Shown here piece after piece: positions 57,044 through 64,000 of a stretch of DNA of 64,000 nt. This DNA is from Paenibacillus sp. IHBB 10380 (lineage in GTDB: Bacteria; Bacillota; Bacilli; Paenibacillales; Paenibacillaceae). The notes beneath the pieces were generated by a model. The model ran no database searches and had not been told where the DNA came from. It was given only the letters and a program-made list of their open reading frames with translations. Position 1 is the first letter of the stretch; every line of letters begins with the position of its first letter. Location: NCBI RefSeq assembly GCF_000949425.1, contig NZ_CP010976.1, positions 620,001 through 684,000 of the forward strand. Direction: 5' to 3'. A program made the translations under genes and the position numbers.

Positions 57044-58585
57044 ATGAATACGATTACCTACGAACTACAGGATGCACGCATGCTGGTGGATAAGGGAACG
57101 CTTAGTCCTACTGCATTGATTTTATCATTTGTAGCCATCATTGTGCCGACCGAGGCCATCGTCTTGCGTTCTGCGAGCGCTGTGTACAAGGTGGAAAAAG
57201 GAAAGTTTATCGTTCTACAACATGCAGAAGCGGACATGAGCATAGAACCCGCCGACATGGCTGAATTTGCGCCTGTATATGCAGTGGTTTTCCAGAGCTA
57301 TCAATTAACGGAGCGGACGGACAATAGCTTGCTTTACCATATTCATCATGAGCATTTGCCAGAGCAGGGGAGTGTAATGGAATTTCCGCGGCATTCGTTC
57401 GTACTGCTGCAGAACCTGATGGAACAGCTTCGGCAGGCATTATGGATTCAGATTGCTCCCAGGTTGAATTTAATGCTCGATGAGCTGCTACGAAGCATTC
57501 TTGTCAGCAATGTGTATGGAACCAGCTTTATGACCCATGAGCCAGCGATCCAACGAGCGCTTTCTTATATGAACCAGCATTTTGACGCATCGATTACGCG
57601 TTCTTTTATGGCACGGATGACAGGGTTTAATCCAAGCTATTTTTCTTCACTTTTTCGCAAGGAAACAGGCTGGAGCTTTGCCGATGCTTCTTATTTGGGC
57701 AAAATGTTCAGAAAAATGGTCGGTTTAACACCTAGCGCTTTCCGTCAAAGACGGGGCGCAGAACGGATTGTGGGTATGCAGTTTCTTGGGGCATTGCTTG
57801 CTGTCGGCATCAAGCCCGTGGCTTCAACGCTTGATGTACTGCGCTCTTCTTTATTGCTCCACGAGGAGCTGGATGGAATTACAGAGATGGAGGAGATGCA
57901 TACGGTGGAGGTGCTGAAGCCGTTAGCACCGGAGTTAATACTGGCTCCTACCTATTACTATAACTATCCTGATGCTCTTAAGGCGCTGGAGAGTATAGCC
58001 CCGGTAATTATGCTAGATTGGGGAACTATGGATAAAATGGATGAGGTTAGAGTGATAGGCAGCCTACTGGGCAGAAGCATCGAGGCCGAACGATGGATTT
58101 TTAGGCTGCAGCAGAAAGCCCTTACAGCTAGGCAGCTACTCAGACTCTGTATAGCTCCGCATGAAACGGTAGGGTTGTATGAAATGAGGCATGACCAGAG
58201 ATGGCTAATTCCTCATGATTCGGTTCGTTCTGTCTTCAATCTCTATCGGTTGCTAAAGCTTGCGCCACCATCGCGCACCAGGGAAGAAGTGCTTGATCCG
58301 GCAAAACACCTTTTTATTCGGGAGCAGGACTTGCCTGGATATGCGGCAGACCACATGTTTTTGATCGTTCCGGGCGGAGACACAGAAGTCTTTAAGGGTA
58401 GGATGATGACACACGGCATATGGCAGCAGCTCGCGCAGGAGCAAGGCTGCAACTTTTATTTACTGCAGTTGGAAGAGTTCTGGATGGACGAGGGGGTATC
58501 ACTAGAGAAGCAAATGGACATTGTGGTGGACATGCTGACATCAGGACAGCGGAGCCTGTCAGAAGAAAATAATGTTTTAGACTGA
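57044..58585 (+). CDS. AraC-type regulator fused to an iron-siderophore-binding-like domain, with a shortened DNA-binding domain
   Basis: Resembles Btr/YbbB-type activators of siderophore uptake: an N-terminal sensor region, an AraC DNA-binding domain (about 170-245) and a periplasmic-binding-protein-like domain (about 245-500, VGMQFLGALLAVGIKPVAST; LKPLAPELILAPTYYYNYPD). The DNA-binding part reads FNPSYFSSLFRKETGWSF and then directly ADASYLGKMFRKMVGLTPSAF. The connecting helix and the start of the second helix-turn-helix, about 30 residues, are absent although the frame is kept. DNA binding is therefore doubtful. ATG 57044 has CGGAGGA upstream. No siderophore transport genes are adjacent. 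Confidence 0.85.
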   Translation: MNTITYELQDARMLVDKGTLSPTALILSFVAIIVPTEAIVLRSASAVYKVEKGKFIVLQHAEADMSIEPADMAEFAPVYAVVFQSYQLTERTDNSLLYHIHHEHLPEQGSVMEFPRHSFVLLQNLMEQLRQALWIQIAPRLNLMLDELLRSILVSNVYGTSFMTHEPAIQRALSYMNQHFDASITRSFMARMTGFNPSYFSSLFRKETGWSFADASYLGKMFRKMVGLTPSAFRQRRGAERIVGMQFLGALLAVGIKPVASTLDVLRSSLLLHEELDGITEMEEMHTVEVLKPLAPELILAPTYYYNYPDALKALESIAPVIMLDWGTMDKMDEVRVIGSLLGRSIEAERWIFRLQQKALTARQLLRLCIAPHETVGLYEMRHDQRWLIPHDSVRSVFNLYRLLKLAPPSRTREEVLDPAKHLFIREQDLPGYAADHMFLIVPGGDTEVFKGRMMTHGIWQQLAQEQGCNFYLLQLEEFWMDEGVSLEKQMDIVVDMLTSGQRSLSEENNVLD

Positions 58586-58620
58586 AAATTATCAAGACCT
58601 AAACTTAAGGAAATCAAATA

Positions 58621-58675
58621 AAATAAAGGGTTCTACATATTATGCATGACTAATATGTGGAACCCTTTATTTTTA
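58621..58675. terminator. Long terminator after the AraC-type gene
   Basis: A stem of about 21 bp (AAATAAAGGGTTC.. / ..GAACCCTTTATTT) with an 8-nt loop and T-run, followed by about 100 bases without features. Confidence 0.9.
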
Positions 58676-58774
58676 ACTATCGTTCCTCGTTAGCTTAATT
58701 CCGAAATCCCTCGGGCAGACCGAGGGGCGATAGCCCCAATACTTGAATATGGTGTTATCTGATGGATACGCCAT

Positions 58775-59377
58775 CTAGGAAACACTAACATTTCTTTTAC
58801 TTAATTTCTTAAATACCGAGTAATCCTTATTGGACTTAATAAAACTTAATATCTTTTCGGCACATTCTGTTGGATTCATCTCTTCCGTATTTACTTCGAG
58901 GTCATATTCATCAAAGCAATATACTTTGCTAAACTGTGAAGCTGCTAGTCCGATCGGTCTATCTCCTCTTGTTTGCTCTCTTCTTATGAGTTCTTCTTTC
59001 GAGCATATTACACCTATAAATAACGTAGGCTGATCGAAAAATTGATCAACAAACTCATTAAACCTCTTGTCATTGACGATTATGGTATCTACTATTACAT
59101 TAAAACCCAGTTCTGATAACAATTTAATTGTCGAATGGTACACTGAGAATATGGAATCATCAAGTATTTGTGAGACAACTTGATGATCTATTTCTCTTGT
59201 AGGTTCATCTGGAAATTTATTATTAATAAAATCATTGTAATTATTAAAAAAATCATCAATTGATAAATGATAAAAAGGAATCTCTTTCTGATTTATCAGT
59301 TCAGTCGATATGGAGGTCTTTCCAGAACTTGAAGTTCCATTTAGATAAACTAATATCCCTTGCTTCAATTTAATCAT
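58775..59377 (-). CDS. Chloramphenicol phosphotransferase-like P-loop kinase
   Basis: Small cytosolic P-loop phosphotransferase. The Walker A loop is at the N-terminus (YLNGTSSSGKTSISTEL), followed by LSIDDFF, whose Asp pair corresponds to the catalytic region, then VIVDTIIVND, RREQTRGDRPIGLAASQF (arginine lid) and YDLEVNTEEMNPTECAEKIL. This pattern matches the CPT family known from the Streptomyces chloramphenicol producer, but many members act on other substrates, so resistance is not established. ATG at 59377 is used; TTG three codons later has GAAGGG at a better distance. AT-rich compared with the following genes. Confidence 0.8.
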   Translation of the reverse strand: MIKLKQGILVYLNGTSSSGKTSISTELINQKEIPFYHLSIDDFFNNYNDFINNKFPDEPTREIDHQVVSQILDDSIFSVYHSTIKLLSELGFNVIVDTIIVNDKRFNEFVDQFFDQPTLFIGVICSKEELIRREQTRGDRPIGLAASQFSKVYCFDEYDLEVNTEEMNPTECAEKILSFIKSNKDYSVFKKLSKRNVSVS

Positions 59378-59480
59378 CCCTTCAAAAAATAATCATTGCG
59401 TATCTTTCAGATAACGTTATATTCACAAAGTTCATATAAATTATCCAACTCAGAAAATATTCGAGAAACGATTGAATTAT

Positions 59481-59545
59481 CCTGCCCGTTCGTATTATGA
59501 GATCAACCAGAAAGAACTGGTTGATCTCATAATACGATGGGCAGG
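59481..59545. repeat. 65-nt near-perfect hairpin
   Basis: Two arms of 29-30 bases (left begins CCTGCCC, right ends GGGCAGG) flank the loop AAAGAA, with one mismatch or bulge near the base. No T-run follows on either strand. Confidence 0.8.
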
Positions 59546-59560
59546 TTAGCGCAGCCATGA

Positions 59561-59812
59561 GCTGTCATCTACATCAGAGTGAGCACTGAGGAGCAAGCAT
59601 TGCAGAGGTGCAGCCTTGAAGCTCAAGTCGAAGAAGTTAAGGCAAAATGCCGGCAGGAATCCAGGGATTTTCCAGCAACGATGACGTACATCGGAGCTTC
59701 CGATGTGACGCCGTAAACGTTTGTCAATTCCACTGTCGATTCACCGACTGGAGTGCCCCGCGTCGTCTACGACATCACGAGCAAGCCGCCGGCGACGATC
59801 GAATGGGAGTAA
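59561..59812 (+). pseudogene. Serine-recombinase N-terminal fragment joined to unrelated debris
   Basis: The stretch VIYIRVSTEEQALQRCSLEA (from 59564) is the conserved catalytic start of large serine recombinases, including the nucleophile Ser in RVSTEEQ. It then breaks into RDFPATMTYIGASDVTP and a stop at 59714. An in-phase continuation ([20 protein letters not shown]) to 59812 looks like the end of another protein I do not recognise. No start codon or remaining recombinase domains are present. A coiled-coil piece of the same family occurs at 62.3 kb. Confidence 0.75.
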
Positions 59813-59819
59813 TGAAAGA

Positions 59820-59866
59820 AACTCCGAAAACCCAATACATTCAAGGGTTTTCGGAGTTCTTTTTTT
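59820..59866. terminator. Strong terminator before the phosphotransferase gene end
   Basis: AACTCCGAAAACCC / GGGTTTTCGGAGTT perfect 14-bp stem with a T7 run on the plus strand and A/T-rich flank on the minus side; probably used by both directions. Confidence 0.85.
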
Positions 59867-59870
59867 AGAG

Positions 59871-60887
59871 TCAACCCTGCACAGGGCTGGTCTTCATTTC
59901 ATAGATTTTTTGGAGCGTATGGACATGCTTCGTCTTCTCGTCATCGTCCTCTGTGTGGAGATACCACTCCACAAGCCTGTACCCGAATACGAGAAGGATC
60001 AGCTCGTAGACGCAATGATCGGCGATAGGGGATACATCCGCATACTCCGAAAAGCCTTTGTAATACGCGGGGACACATCGCTGGTAGTATTCGACCATGT
60101 GATCGATATCCGCTTCATCCGCAATCAGGCTTGCGAGATCCTCGCCCAGGTAGCCCCATCCGGATGTATCCCAGTCGATGAGCGCGATTTTCCCGTCGGC
60201 ATAGATCAGGTTGGTCACCCAGAAGTCCCGGTGGCATAGCACGAGGGGCAATTTTTCGATGCGGGCGAGTATCTCGTCTGCGTGCTCATCGATGTCGATG
60301 AGCATTTGCCGCACGTGCTGCGGGAATTCGCAGTCCTCCGAGCGTATATAATCGTAGACGACCGGCCATGACCGGTAATGCAGATACGTATTCTTCATGA
60401 GATCCGCATGGCTCAGGTTGGTCAGGCTCTGCAGAACAGCGGGCTGCTCCGCATACAGCTTGCCTTGATAGCGTCCTAACTCCAGCACGGCCTGTTCATA
60501 CATGTCACCGGTCAAGTCTAAACCGGTTACGCCATCGATAAATTCCAGCCACAGCTGGAATTTATTTTCTTCGGCATTGATCTCGGCGTGATAACATGTC
60601 GGCCAGCGGAAGGCATCCGAGAACGTCGCTCCCAAGTCAGACGCATAGAGATCATATTCCCGGCGCCATGAACCCGGATCGCCGTAACGCTCCCATTTCT
60701 TCTGGATTTTCAGCACGATACGGTATGGCAATTTTTCGCCATCCGCTGTTTCGGCGATCCCCGTTACCAGGTACACATTTCCCACAGTTCCGCCCTGTAA
60801 CGGCATGGTTTGGCAGTCGGCCGAGATGATATCCTTCTTGAACCGTCGGCTTAAGGCATAGATCAGCGTTTCGAATTTAATATTCAT
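59871..60887 (-). CDS. Aminoglycoside-phosphotransferase-family kinase
   Basis: Eukaryotic-kinase-like small-molecule phosphotransferase. N-lobe: LQGGTVGNVYLVTG as nucleotide loop and LPYRIVLKIQKK with the ATP-binding Lys. Catalytic loop: LVLCHRDFWVTNLIY (HxD..N). Metal-binding segment: KIALIDWDTSGWG. The 338 residues (from ATG 60887, GGAGGA eight bases upstream) are longer than most antibiotic kinases. Its start overlaps the stop of the rsgA-type gene (ATGA), so the two are translated together. Codon choice is GC-rich compared with the genome backbone, suggesting acquisition. Substrate unknown; antibiotic resistance is possible given the attenuator upstream of the operon. Confidence 0.85.
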   Translation of the reverse strand: MNIKFETLIYALSRRFKKDIISADCQTMPLQGGTVGNVYLVTGIAETADGEKLPYRIVLKIQKKWERYGDPGSWRREYDLYASDLGATFSDAFRWPTCYHAEINAEENKFQLWLEFIDGVTGLDLTGDMYEQAVLELGRYQGKLYAEQPAVLQSLTNLSHADLMKNTYLHYRSWPVVYDYIRSEDCEFPQHVRQMLIDIDEHADEILARIEKLPLVLCHRDFWVTNLIYADGKIALIDWDTSGWGYLGEDLASLIADEADIDHMVEYYQRCVPAYYKGFSEYADVSPIADHCVYELILLVFGYRLVEWYLHTEDDDEKTKHVHTLQKIYEMKTSPVQG

Positions 60888-61957
60888 TTCTTCCATCCTC
60901 CGTTTTTCTTCGTTTGCTTGCTCCACATGGCGATCGTTTTGTTTTGAGCCCTCTTGTCGATGAGGTAGCTCGTTTTATCCTGGACATACTTGTTCTCATG
61001 CTGCTGGGCAACATAATGCTCCCACCGTTCACGTGGCAACGAACCGTCGGCAAGCGCGGCAAGAACGGCACAGCCCGGCTCGGCCTGATGGCGGCAATCC
61101 GTAAATCGGCATTGCGGGAACCATTCCTCCACATCGGTAAAGCTTGCGCGTATGCCTTCGTCGGCATCAAAAAGCCCAAGCTCACGCATACCCGGCGTAT
61201 CGATGACCATCGTACCGGAGGGGAGCATGAACAGCTGACGGTGCGTTGTCGTATGCCGCCCCCGGCTGTCGACCTCCCGGATCGCCTGAACCTTCATTAC
61301 GTCCCGTTCCATCAACGCATTGAGCAGAGACGATTTACCGACGCCGGACATGCCGAGAAAGACGACTGTTTTACCAGGCATCAAGTAGGGATTGAGTTCG
61401 TTCAGTCCCAGGCCTGTATGACTGCAGATCGCGTGAACCGGCACATCAGGGATGCTTTGTGTGACTTCTGCGAGCGGAATATTGAAATCTTCAACGAGAT
61501 CAGCCTTGGTCAGAATAATGACCGGCTGGCCGCCGCTCTGTCTGGCCTGTGTCAGATAACGCATGATGCGGGTAACGTTGAAATCCCAATTCAGAGAAGA
61601 AAGGATAAACACATAGTCAAAGTTGGTTGCGACGACCTGTTCCAGCACGGTTTTGGCATAGGCTGCGCCATGCCCTGAGTAATCCGCGCGTGAGAACTTG
61701 GAGCGGCGGGGCAGTACCGTAACGATGAGAGAATCTCCGCTCTCATTGTAGCGCAGCAAGACAAAATCACCGACGCACGGAAAGTCTTCTCGCGTTTCTG
61801 CGCTGTGATAGAACGCGCCTTTGAGCACAGCCGTTACCTCGCCCCGCTCTGTTACTACCGTGAAACGCTCCCGCCGAAGCTCCGTAATCCTGCCGGGCAA
61901 TAACTCGCCGGGTATTTCTTCTATTTCTGTATAGCCATAGGTTTTTAAATCAATCAT
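60884..61957 (-). CDS. rsgA: RsgA-type ribosome-associated GTPase
   Basis: Circularly permuted GTPase of the RsgA/EngC family that acts on the 30S subunit. Order: OB-fold (about 20-90, GRITELRRERFTVVTERGEV), permuted GTPase motifs G4 (LTKADLVED), G1 (GMSGVGKSSLLNAL), G2/G3 (RHTTTHRQL, DTPGMRELGLF), then a zinc knuckle (CRFTDCRHQAEPGC). At 357 residues it is longer than the usual ~300 and probably a second, accessory copy. GC-rich codons, the following phosphotransferase gene and the upstream leader peptide/terminator distinguish it from the housekeeping locus. Confidence 0.92.
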   Translation of the reverse strand: MIDLKTYGYTEIEEIPGELLPGRITELRRERFTVVTERGEVTAVLKGAFYHSAETREDFPCVGDFVLLRYNESGDSLIVTVLPRRSKFSRADYSGHGAAYAKTVLEQVVATNFDYVFILSSLNWDFNVTRIMRYLTQARQSGGQPVIILTKADLVEDFNIPLAEVTQSIPDVPVHAICSHTGLGLNELNPYLMPGKTVVFLGMSGVGKSSLLNALMERDVMKVQAIREVDSRGRHTTTHRQLFMLPSGTMVIDTPGMRELGLFDADEGIRASFTDVEEWFPQCRFTDCRHQAEPGCAVLAALADGSLPRERWEHYVAQQHENKYVQDKTSYLIDKRAQNKTIAMWSKQTKKNGGWKK

Positions 61958-62054
61958 GTTTTTTTGTTAGCTCCTTATAATGTTGTTTTTTGGACGCAAA
62001 AATACCGCGGACAAGCAGCCTCTAAAGAAGCTGGTGTCGCGCGGCATCAAGACA

Positions 62055-62082
62055 CAAAAAAAGATACGACCTTTATCGTATC
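62055..62082 (-). terminator. Intrinsic terminator in the rsgA-phosphotransferase leader
   Basis: On the minus strand GATACGA / TCGTATC with a 6-nt loop, then T7, about 100 bases before the rsgA start. Between it and the leader ORF are two nested hairpins: GGCATAC/GTATGCC (62120-62167) around CGGGG/CCCCG (62136-62150). Confidence 0.8.
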
Positions 62083-62179
62083 CCGCAAACAGCAATATTC
62101 ACGAAAGGTTACTTTGGATGGCATACCAAATAATACGGGGTTTTTCCCCGCTTTTTCCGCGTATGCCTGCTATTCAGTT

Positions 62180-62218
62180 TTAAGACCAAACCACCATATA
62201 AGTATAAGTAGTTGCCAT
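62180..62218 (-). CDS. 12-residue leader peptide ORF
   Basis: ATG with AAGGGAGA nine bases upstream; encodes MATTYTYMVVWS. It is followed by nested hairpins and an intrinsic terminator ahead of the rsgA-type operon, the layout of ribosome-mediated attenuators before resistance genes. No other coding use is evident. Confidence 0.6.
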   Translation of the reverse strand: MATTYTYMVVWS

Positions 62219-62309
62219 TAAAACACATCTCCCTTCGTGTCAGGAACTTGCTTATCGCTAAGCTGTCTATAAAATAACCTATTTTGGAAAAAAAATCAAT
62301 ACCTGACAG

Positions 62310-62520
62310 CGCAGATTGTGTCGGCCTGCTCCATCGAGTCTGCCGTTGATAAAGAACTCACGAGCATCAAAAGTCAGCGTGAGCGCTTCCTCAAGTTGCT
62401 TGAAAGAAACGGCGTCGATGACGACCTGTTCTTCGAACGACTAGGCGAGTTGAAAGACCGTCAGGAGCGGCTGTTGTCCCGGAGGAACGAGGTCGAGCGC
62501 CAACTGGAGGACAGCATGGC
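62310..62520 (+). pseudogene. Serine-recombinase C-terminal coiled-coil fragment
   Basis: The stretch from ELTSIKSQRERFLKLLERNG through DDDLFFERLGELKDRQERL resembles the helical C-terminal region of large serine recombinases. It has no catalytic part and dissolves into unrelated sequence after about 62520. Together with the fragment at 59.56 kb it brackets the rsgA-phosphotransferase operon. Confidence 0.6.
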
Positions 62521-62639
62521 GGAGTCCATTCCCCCTCCAGGTATCTCATCATTTTGTGACCCCAAAAAGCTCGCAGAATCCCGTTTGCGCCGATTTCGCC
62601 ACCAAGCGTGCCCCTTCCTGAACCCATGTCCGGCAAAGC

Positions 62640-62897
62640 GCCCTTCCAAGCCTGCTGCGAGCTTTTCTCCAAAGAACTTGCCCTACTTGTGATACGGTTC
62701 ACCGTGAATTATCCTACAATTTTTCGCATAGATTAGCTTATTTACAGTTCTCTCGATGCTCCGATAACCCATTCTTTAATCGTAGTGGAGTGCGAAAGAA
62801 AGTACCTGCTGATGCTGAGTCAACAATTCTTTGGGATGGTATATCAGAGATCGGCGAAATTGCAGAAATCGACAAGAAACTCATTGAATACTCGTAA
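62640..62897 (+). other. Unrecognised open stretch, probable gene fragment
   Basis: An open frame without start reads LQRTCPTCDTVHRELSYNFS, later CSDNPFFNRSGVRKKVPADA, and ends IAEIDKKLIEYS. The CPTC pair suggests a zinc site. I do not recognise the family. The 62898-63019 interval behind it holds nothing clear. Confidence 0.3.
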
Positions 62898-63033
62898 TTA
62901 ATCATACAACTAACGGGACACGATTGCTTAATGTTAAGAAGGATTTAACTTGAATAACATAGAATAATTATTAAGAAGTGTGATTAGTAATAGGTTATCA
63001 TAAATCGTGAAATTGCGATAAGGAGGGTTAAGA

Positions 63034-63084
63034 TTGAACAATAATGCCGCAAATAACAAGCTCCATGCAAAGTCTATATTATGA
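63034..63084 (+). CDS. Candidate 16-codon leader ORF before the CD3324-family gene
   Basis: TTG start six bases after a perfect AAGGAGGG; product MNNNAANNKLHAKSIL. Its 3' part (GCTCCATGCAAA, 63060-63071) can pair with TTTGTATGGAGC (63097-63108). Speculative. Confidence 0.3.
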   Translation: MNNNAANNKLHAKSIL

Positions 63085-63216
63085 TCACGGCGGTTATTTG
63101 TATGGAGCATAATGAAGTAACCGCATGTTTTCATTCTGACTTGTATGGTGAAAACAGTTTATAGTATAGGTTTTGCTACCTTAAAATTAAATTCTATTTT
63201 AAGGAGTAGATCTACT

Positions 63217-63486
63217 TTGAAATATATAAGTGCTGAAGCTTTATTGCCAGAAGACTTACTTAAGGAAATACAGAAGTATGTGCAAGGTCGAATGGTATAC
63301 ATCCCCAACTCTGAAGGGTCTCGCAAAAAGTGGGGTGAAAAATCAGGGAACAGAAATTACCTGAACCTCAGAAACAGCCAGATTCACCAGAAATTCGGTG
63401 AGGGATCTAATATTGATCAGCTCTCAGAACTATTCAGCCTTTCCCATGATAGTATCAAAAAAATTGTGTATTCAAAAAATAACTAG
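63217..63486 (+). CDS. CD3324-family protein (Mor-like helix-turn-helix)
   Basis: Small probable DNA-binding protein. The N-terminus (KYISAEALLPEDLLKEIQKY) and GRMVYIP..KKWGEKSGNRN are conserved in the CD3324 family, related to Mor-type transcription activators. The C-terminal helix-turn-helix reads IDQLSELFSLSHDSIKKIVY. TTG at 63217 is chosen because AAGGAG lies nine bases upstream and the family starts at this point; ATG at 63145 in the same frame would add 24 unrelated residues. Regulatory target unknown. Confidence 0.8.
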   Translation: MKYISAEALLPEDLLKEIQKYVQGRMVYIPNSEGSRKKWGEKSGNRNYLNLRNSQIHQKFGEGSNIDQLSELFSLSHDSIKKIVYSKNN

Positions 63487-63491
63487 ATCAT

Positions 63492-63525
63492 AAGGTTTGT
63501 CGGGGTAAACCCGCAAGCCTTTTTA
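63492..63525 (+). terminator. Terminator after the CD3324-family gene
   Basis: AAGGTTTGTCGGG / CCCGCAAGCCTT with one bulge, followed by TTTTT. Confidence 0.75.
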
Positions 63526-63647
63526 TGTGCAATACGAATAGTAATTGTTTTATATATATATATTTATAAGCAGTCAATTCTATAATTAGGATCATAGGAT
63601 TCACATGAATGAATGAAATGACCCAAAATCGAAAGTAGGAGCTCATC

Positions 63648-64000
63648 ATGGAACATATCTTTGGATTAAAAAAATTAAATAGTGAAGAAGTAACGATACT
63701 TGAATTACAGGATGCAATGGATAAGGGGGAAGTTACTTCAAGAGAGCTTGTAATGTATTACATGTATCGGATCGCAACGATTGACCAGAGTGGCCCGATG
63801 ATAAACTCTATTATGGAAATTAATCCAGATGCGATTTTTATTGCAGAAGCATTAGACCAAGAAAGAAAATTAGTAGGAGCAAGAAGCCCTTTACATGGTG
63901 TCCCTGTATTATTGAAAGGAAATATTGAAACAAATGATAAAATGCATACAAGTGCGGGTGCACTAGCCTTGGAAAACCATGTAAGCTCAAGGGATGCCTT
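63648..64000 (+). CDS. Amidase-signature enzyme, N-terminal part (runs off the window)
   Basis: The first 117 residues are present. TAGGAG lies six bases before the ATG. ILELQDAMDKGEVTSRELV and YRIATIDQSGPMINSIMEIN are typical of bacterial amidases annotated as GatA-like or aryl-amidases. LHGVPVLLKGNIETND contains the catalytic Lys of the Ser-cisSer-Lys triad. The Ser residues lie beyond the window. It is probably a stand-alone amidase, because no gatC-like gene precedes it. Confidence 0.88.
   Translation, partial: MEHIFGLKKLNSEEVTILELQDAMDKGEVTSRELVMYYMYRIATIDQSGPMINSIMEINPDAIFIAEALDQERKLVGARSPLHGVPVLLKGNIETNDKMHTSAGALALENHVSSRDA

Noticed and set aside
61964..62221. Plus-strand proteins of 67-85 residues upstream of rsgA
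   Set aside because: No ribosome site. The region is explained by the minus-strand leader peptide, hairpins and terminator.
62391..62702. Minus-strand proteins opposite the recombinase fragment
   Set aside because: No family resemblance and no ribosome site; read as antisense shadow of the plus-strand fragment.
1..64000. CRISPR arrays, tRNA or rRNA genes, intact insertion sequences, replication origin
   Set aside because: None seen: no regularly spaced repeats, no cloverleaf or rRNA motifs, and no DDE or HUH transposase frames.

Overview
The window reads as chromosomal DNA of a spore-forming Firmicute, most likely Paenibacillus or a close relative. The evidence is strong GGAGG ribosome sites with frequent GTG/TTG starts, a GlcT/PtsG/PtsHI glucose system, a NfeD-flotillin pair behind a sigma-W-type promoter, diaminopimelate dehydrogenase, a class II B12-dependent ribonucleotide reductase, and an insecticidal Cry toxin gene. 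No rRNA, tRNA, CRISPR array or intact transposase was found.

Layout. 1-11.9 kb: a truncated chemoreceptor, a class B penicillin-binding protein, an AI-2E-family exporter, a polysaccharide deacetylase, ilvD, a membrane acyltransferase, a HAD phosphatase, a sirtuin and a wrecked aldo/keto reductase. 12-25.8 kb: a surface-glycan region. An acetyltransferase-glycosyltransferase fusion faces an operon of rfbH-rfbF-rfbG, a ThDP enzyme of the YerE type and two glycosyltransferases, which together could build a CDP-linked 3,6-dideoxy or branched sugar. It is followed by a decayed galactose operon (galK, galT and an araC-type regulator are broken, only galE is intact) and an iron-type alcohol dehydrogenase. 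Related inverted repeats lie on both sides of this block, and a highly folded non-coding element sits inside it. 25.9-48.1 kb: mostly core genes: NfeD-flotillin, glcT-ptsG-ptsH-ptsI with its antitermination leader, pullulanase, ribosomal protein L25/Ctc, an ABC-F protein with an apparent leader-ORF attenuator, ddh, a SufR-like regulator with trhO, a Na+/H+ antiporter, and nrdJ behind two NrdR boxes.

48.9-52.4 kb: the most striking accessory locus, a two-gene cry operon. The first gene encodes a three-domain delta-endotoxin that stops after domain III. The second encodes a separate protein equivalent to the C-terminal crystallisation half of 130-kDa Cry proteins. 52.5-58.6 kb: a fused histidine kinase-response regulator whose receiver has Glu in place of the phosphoacceptor Asp, divergent from a secreted serine hydrolase with two tandem beta-lactamase-fold domains, then an AraC/substrate-binding-domain regulator with an apparent in-frame deletion in its DNA-binding domain. 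58.7-64 kb: a patchwork with more GC-rich stretches: a chloramphenicol-phosphotransferase-like kinase, serine-recombinase debris, an rsgA-type GTPase plus aminoglycoside-phosphotransferase-family operon behind a short leader peptide and intrinsic terminator, a CD3324-family protein, and the start of an amidase.

Functions are inferred from motifs and remembered family features. No database search was run, and composition statements are by eye.
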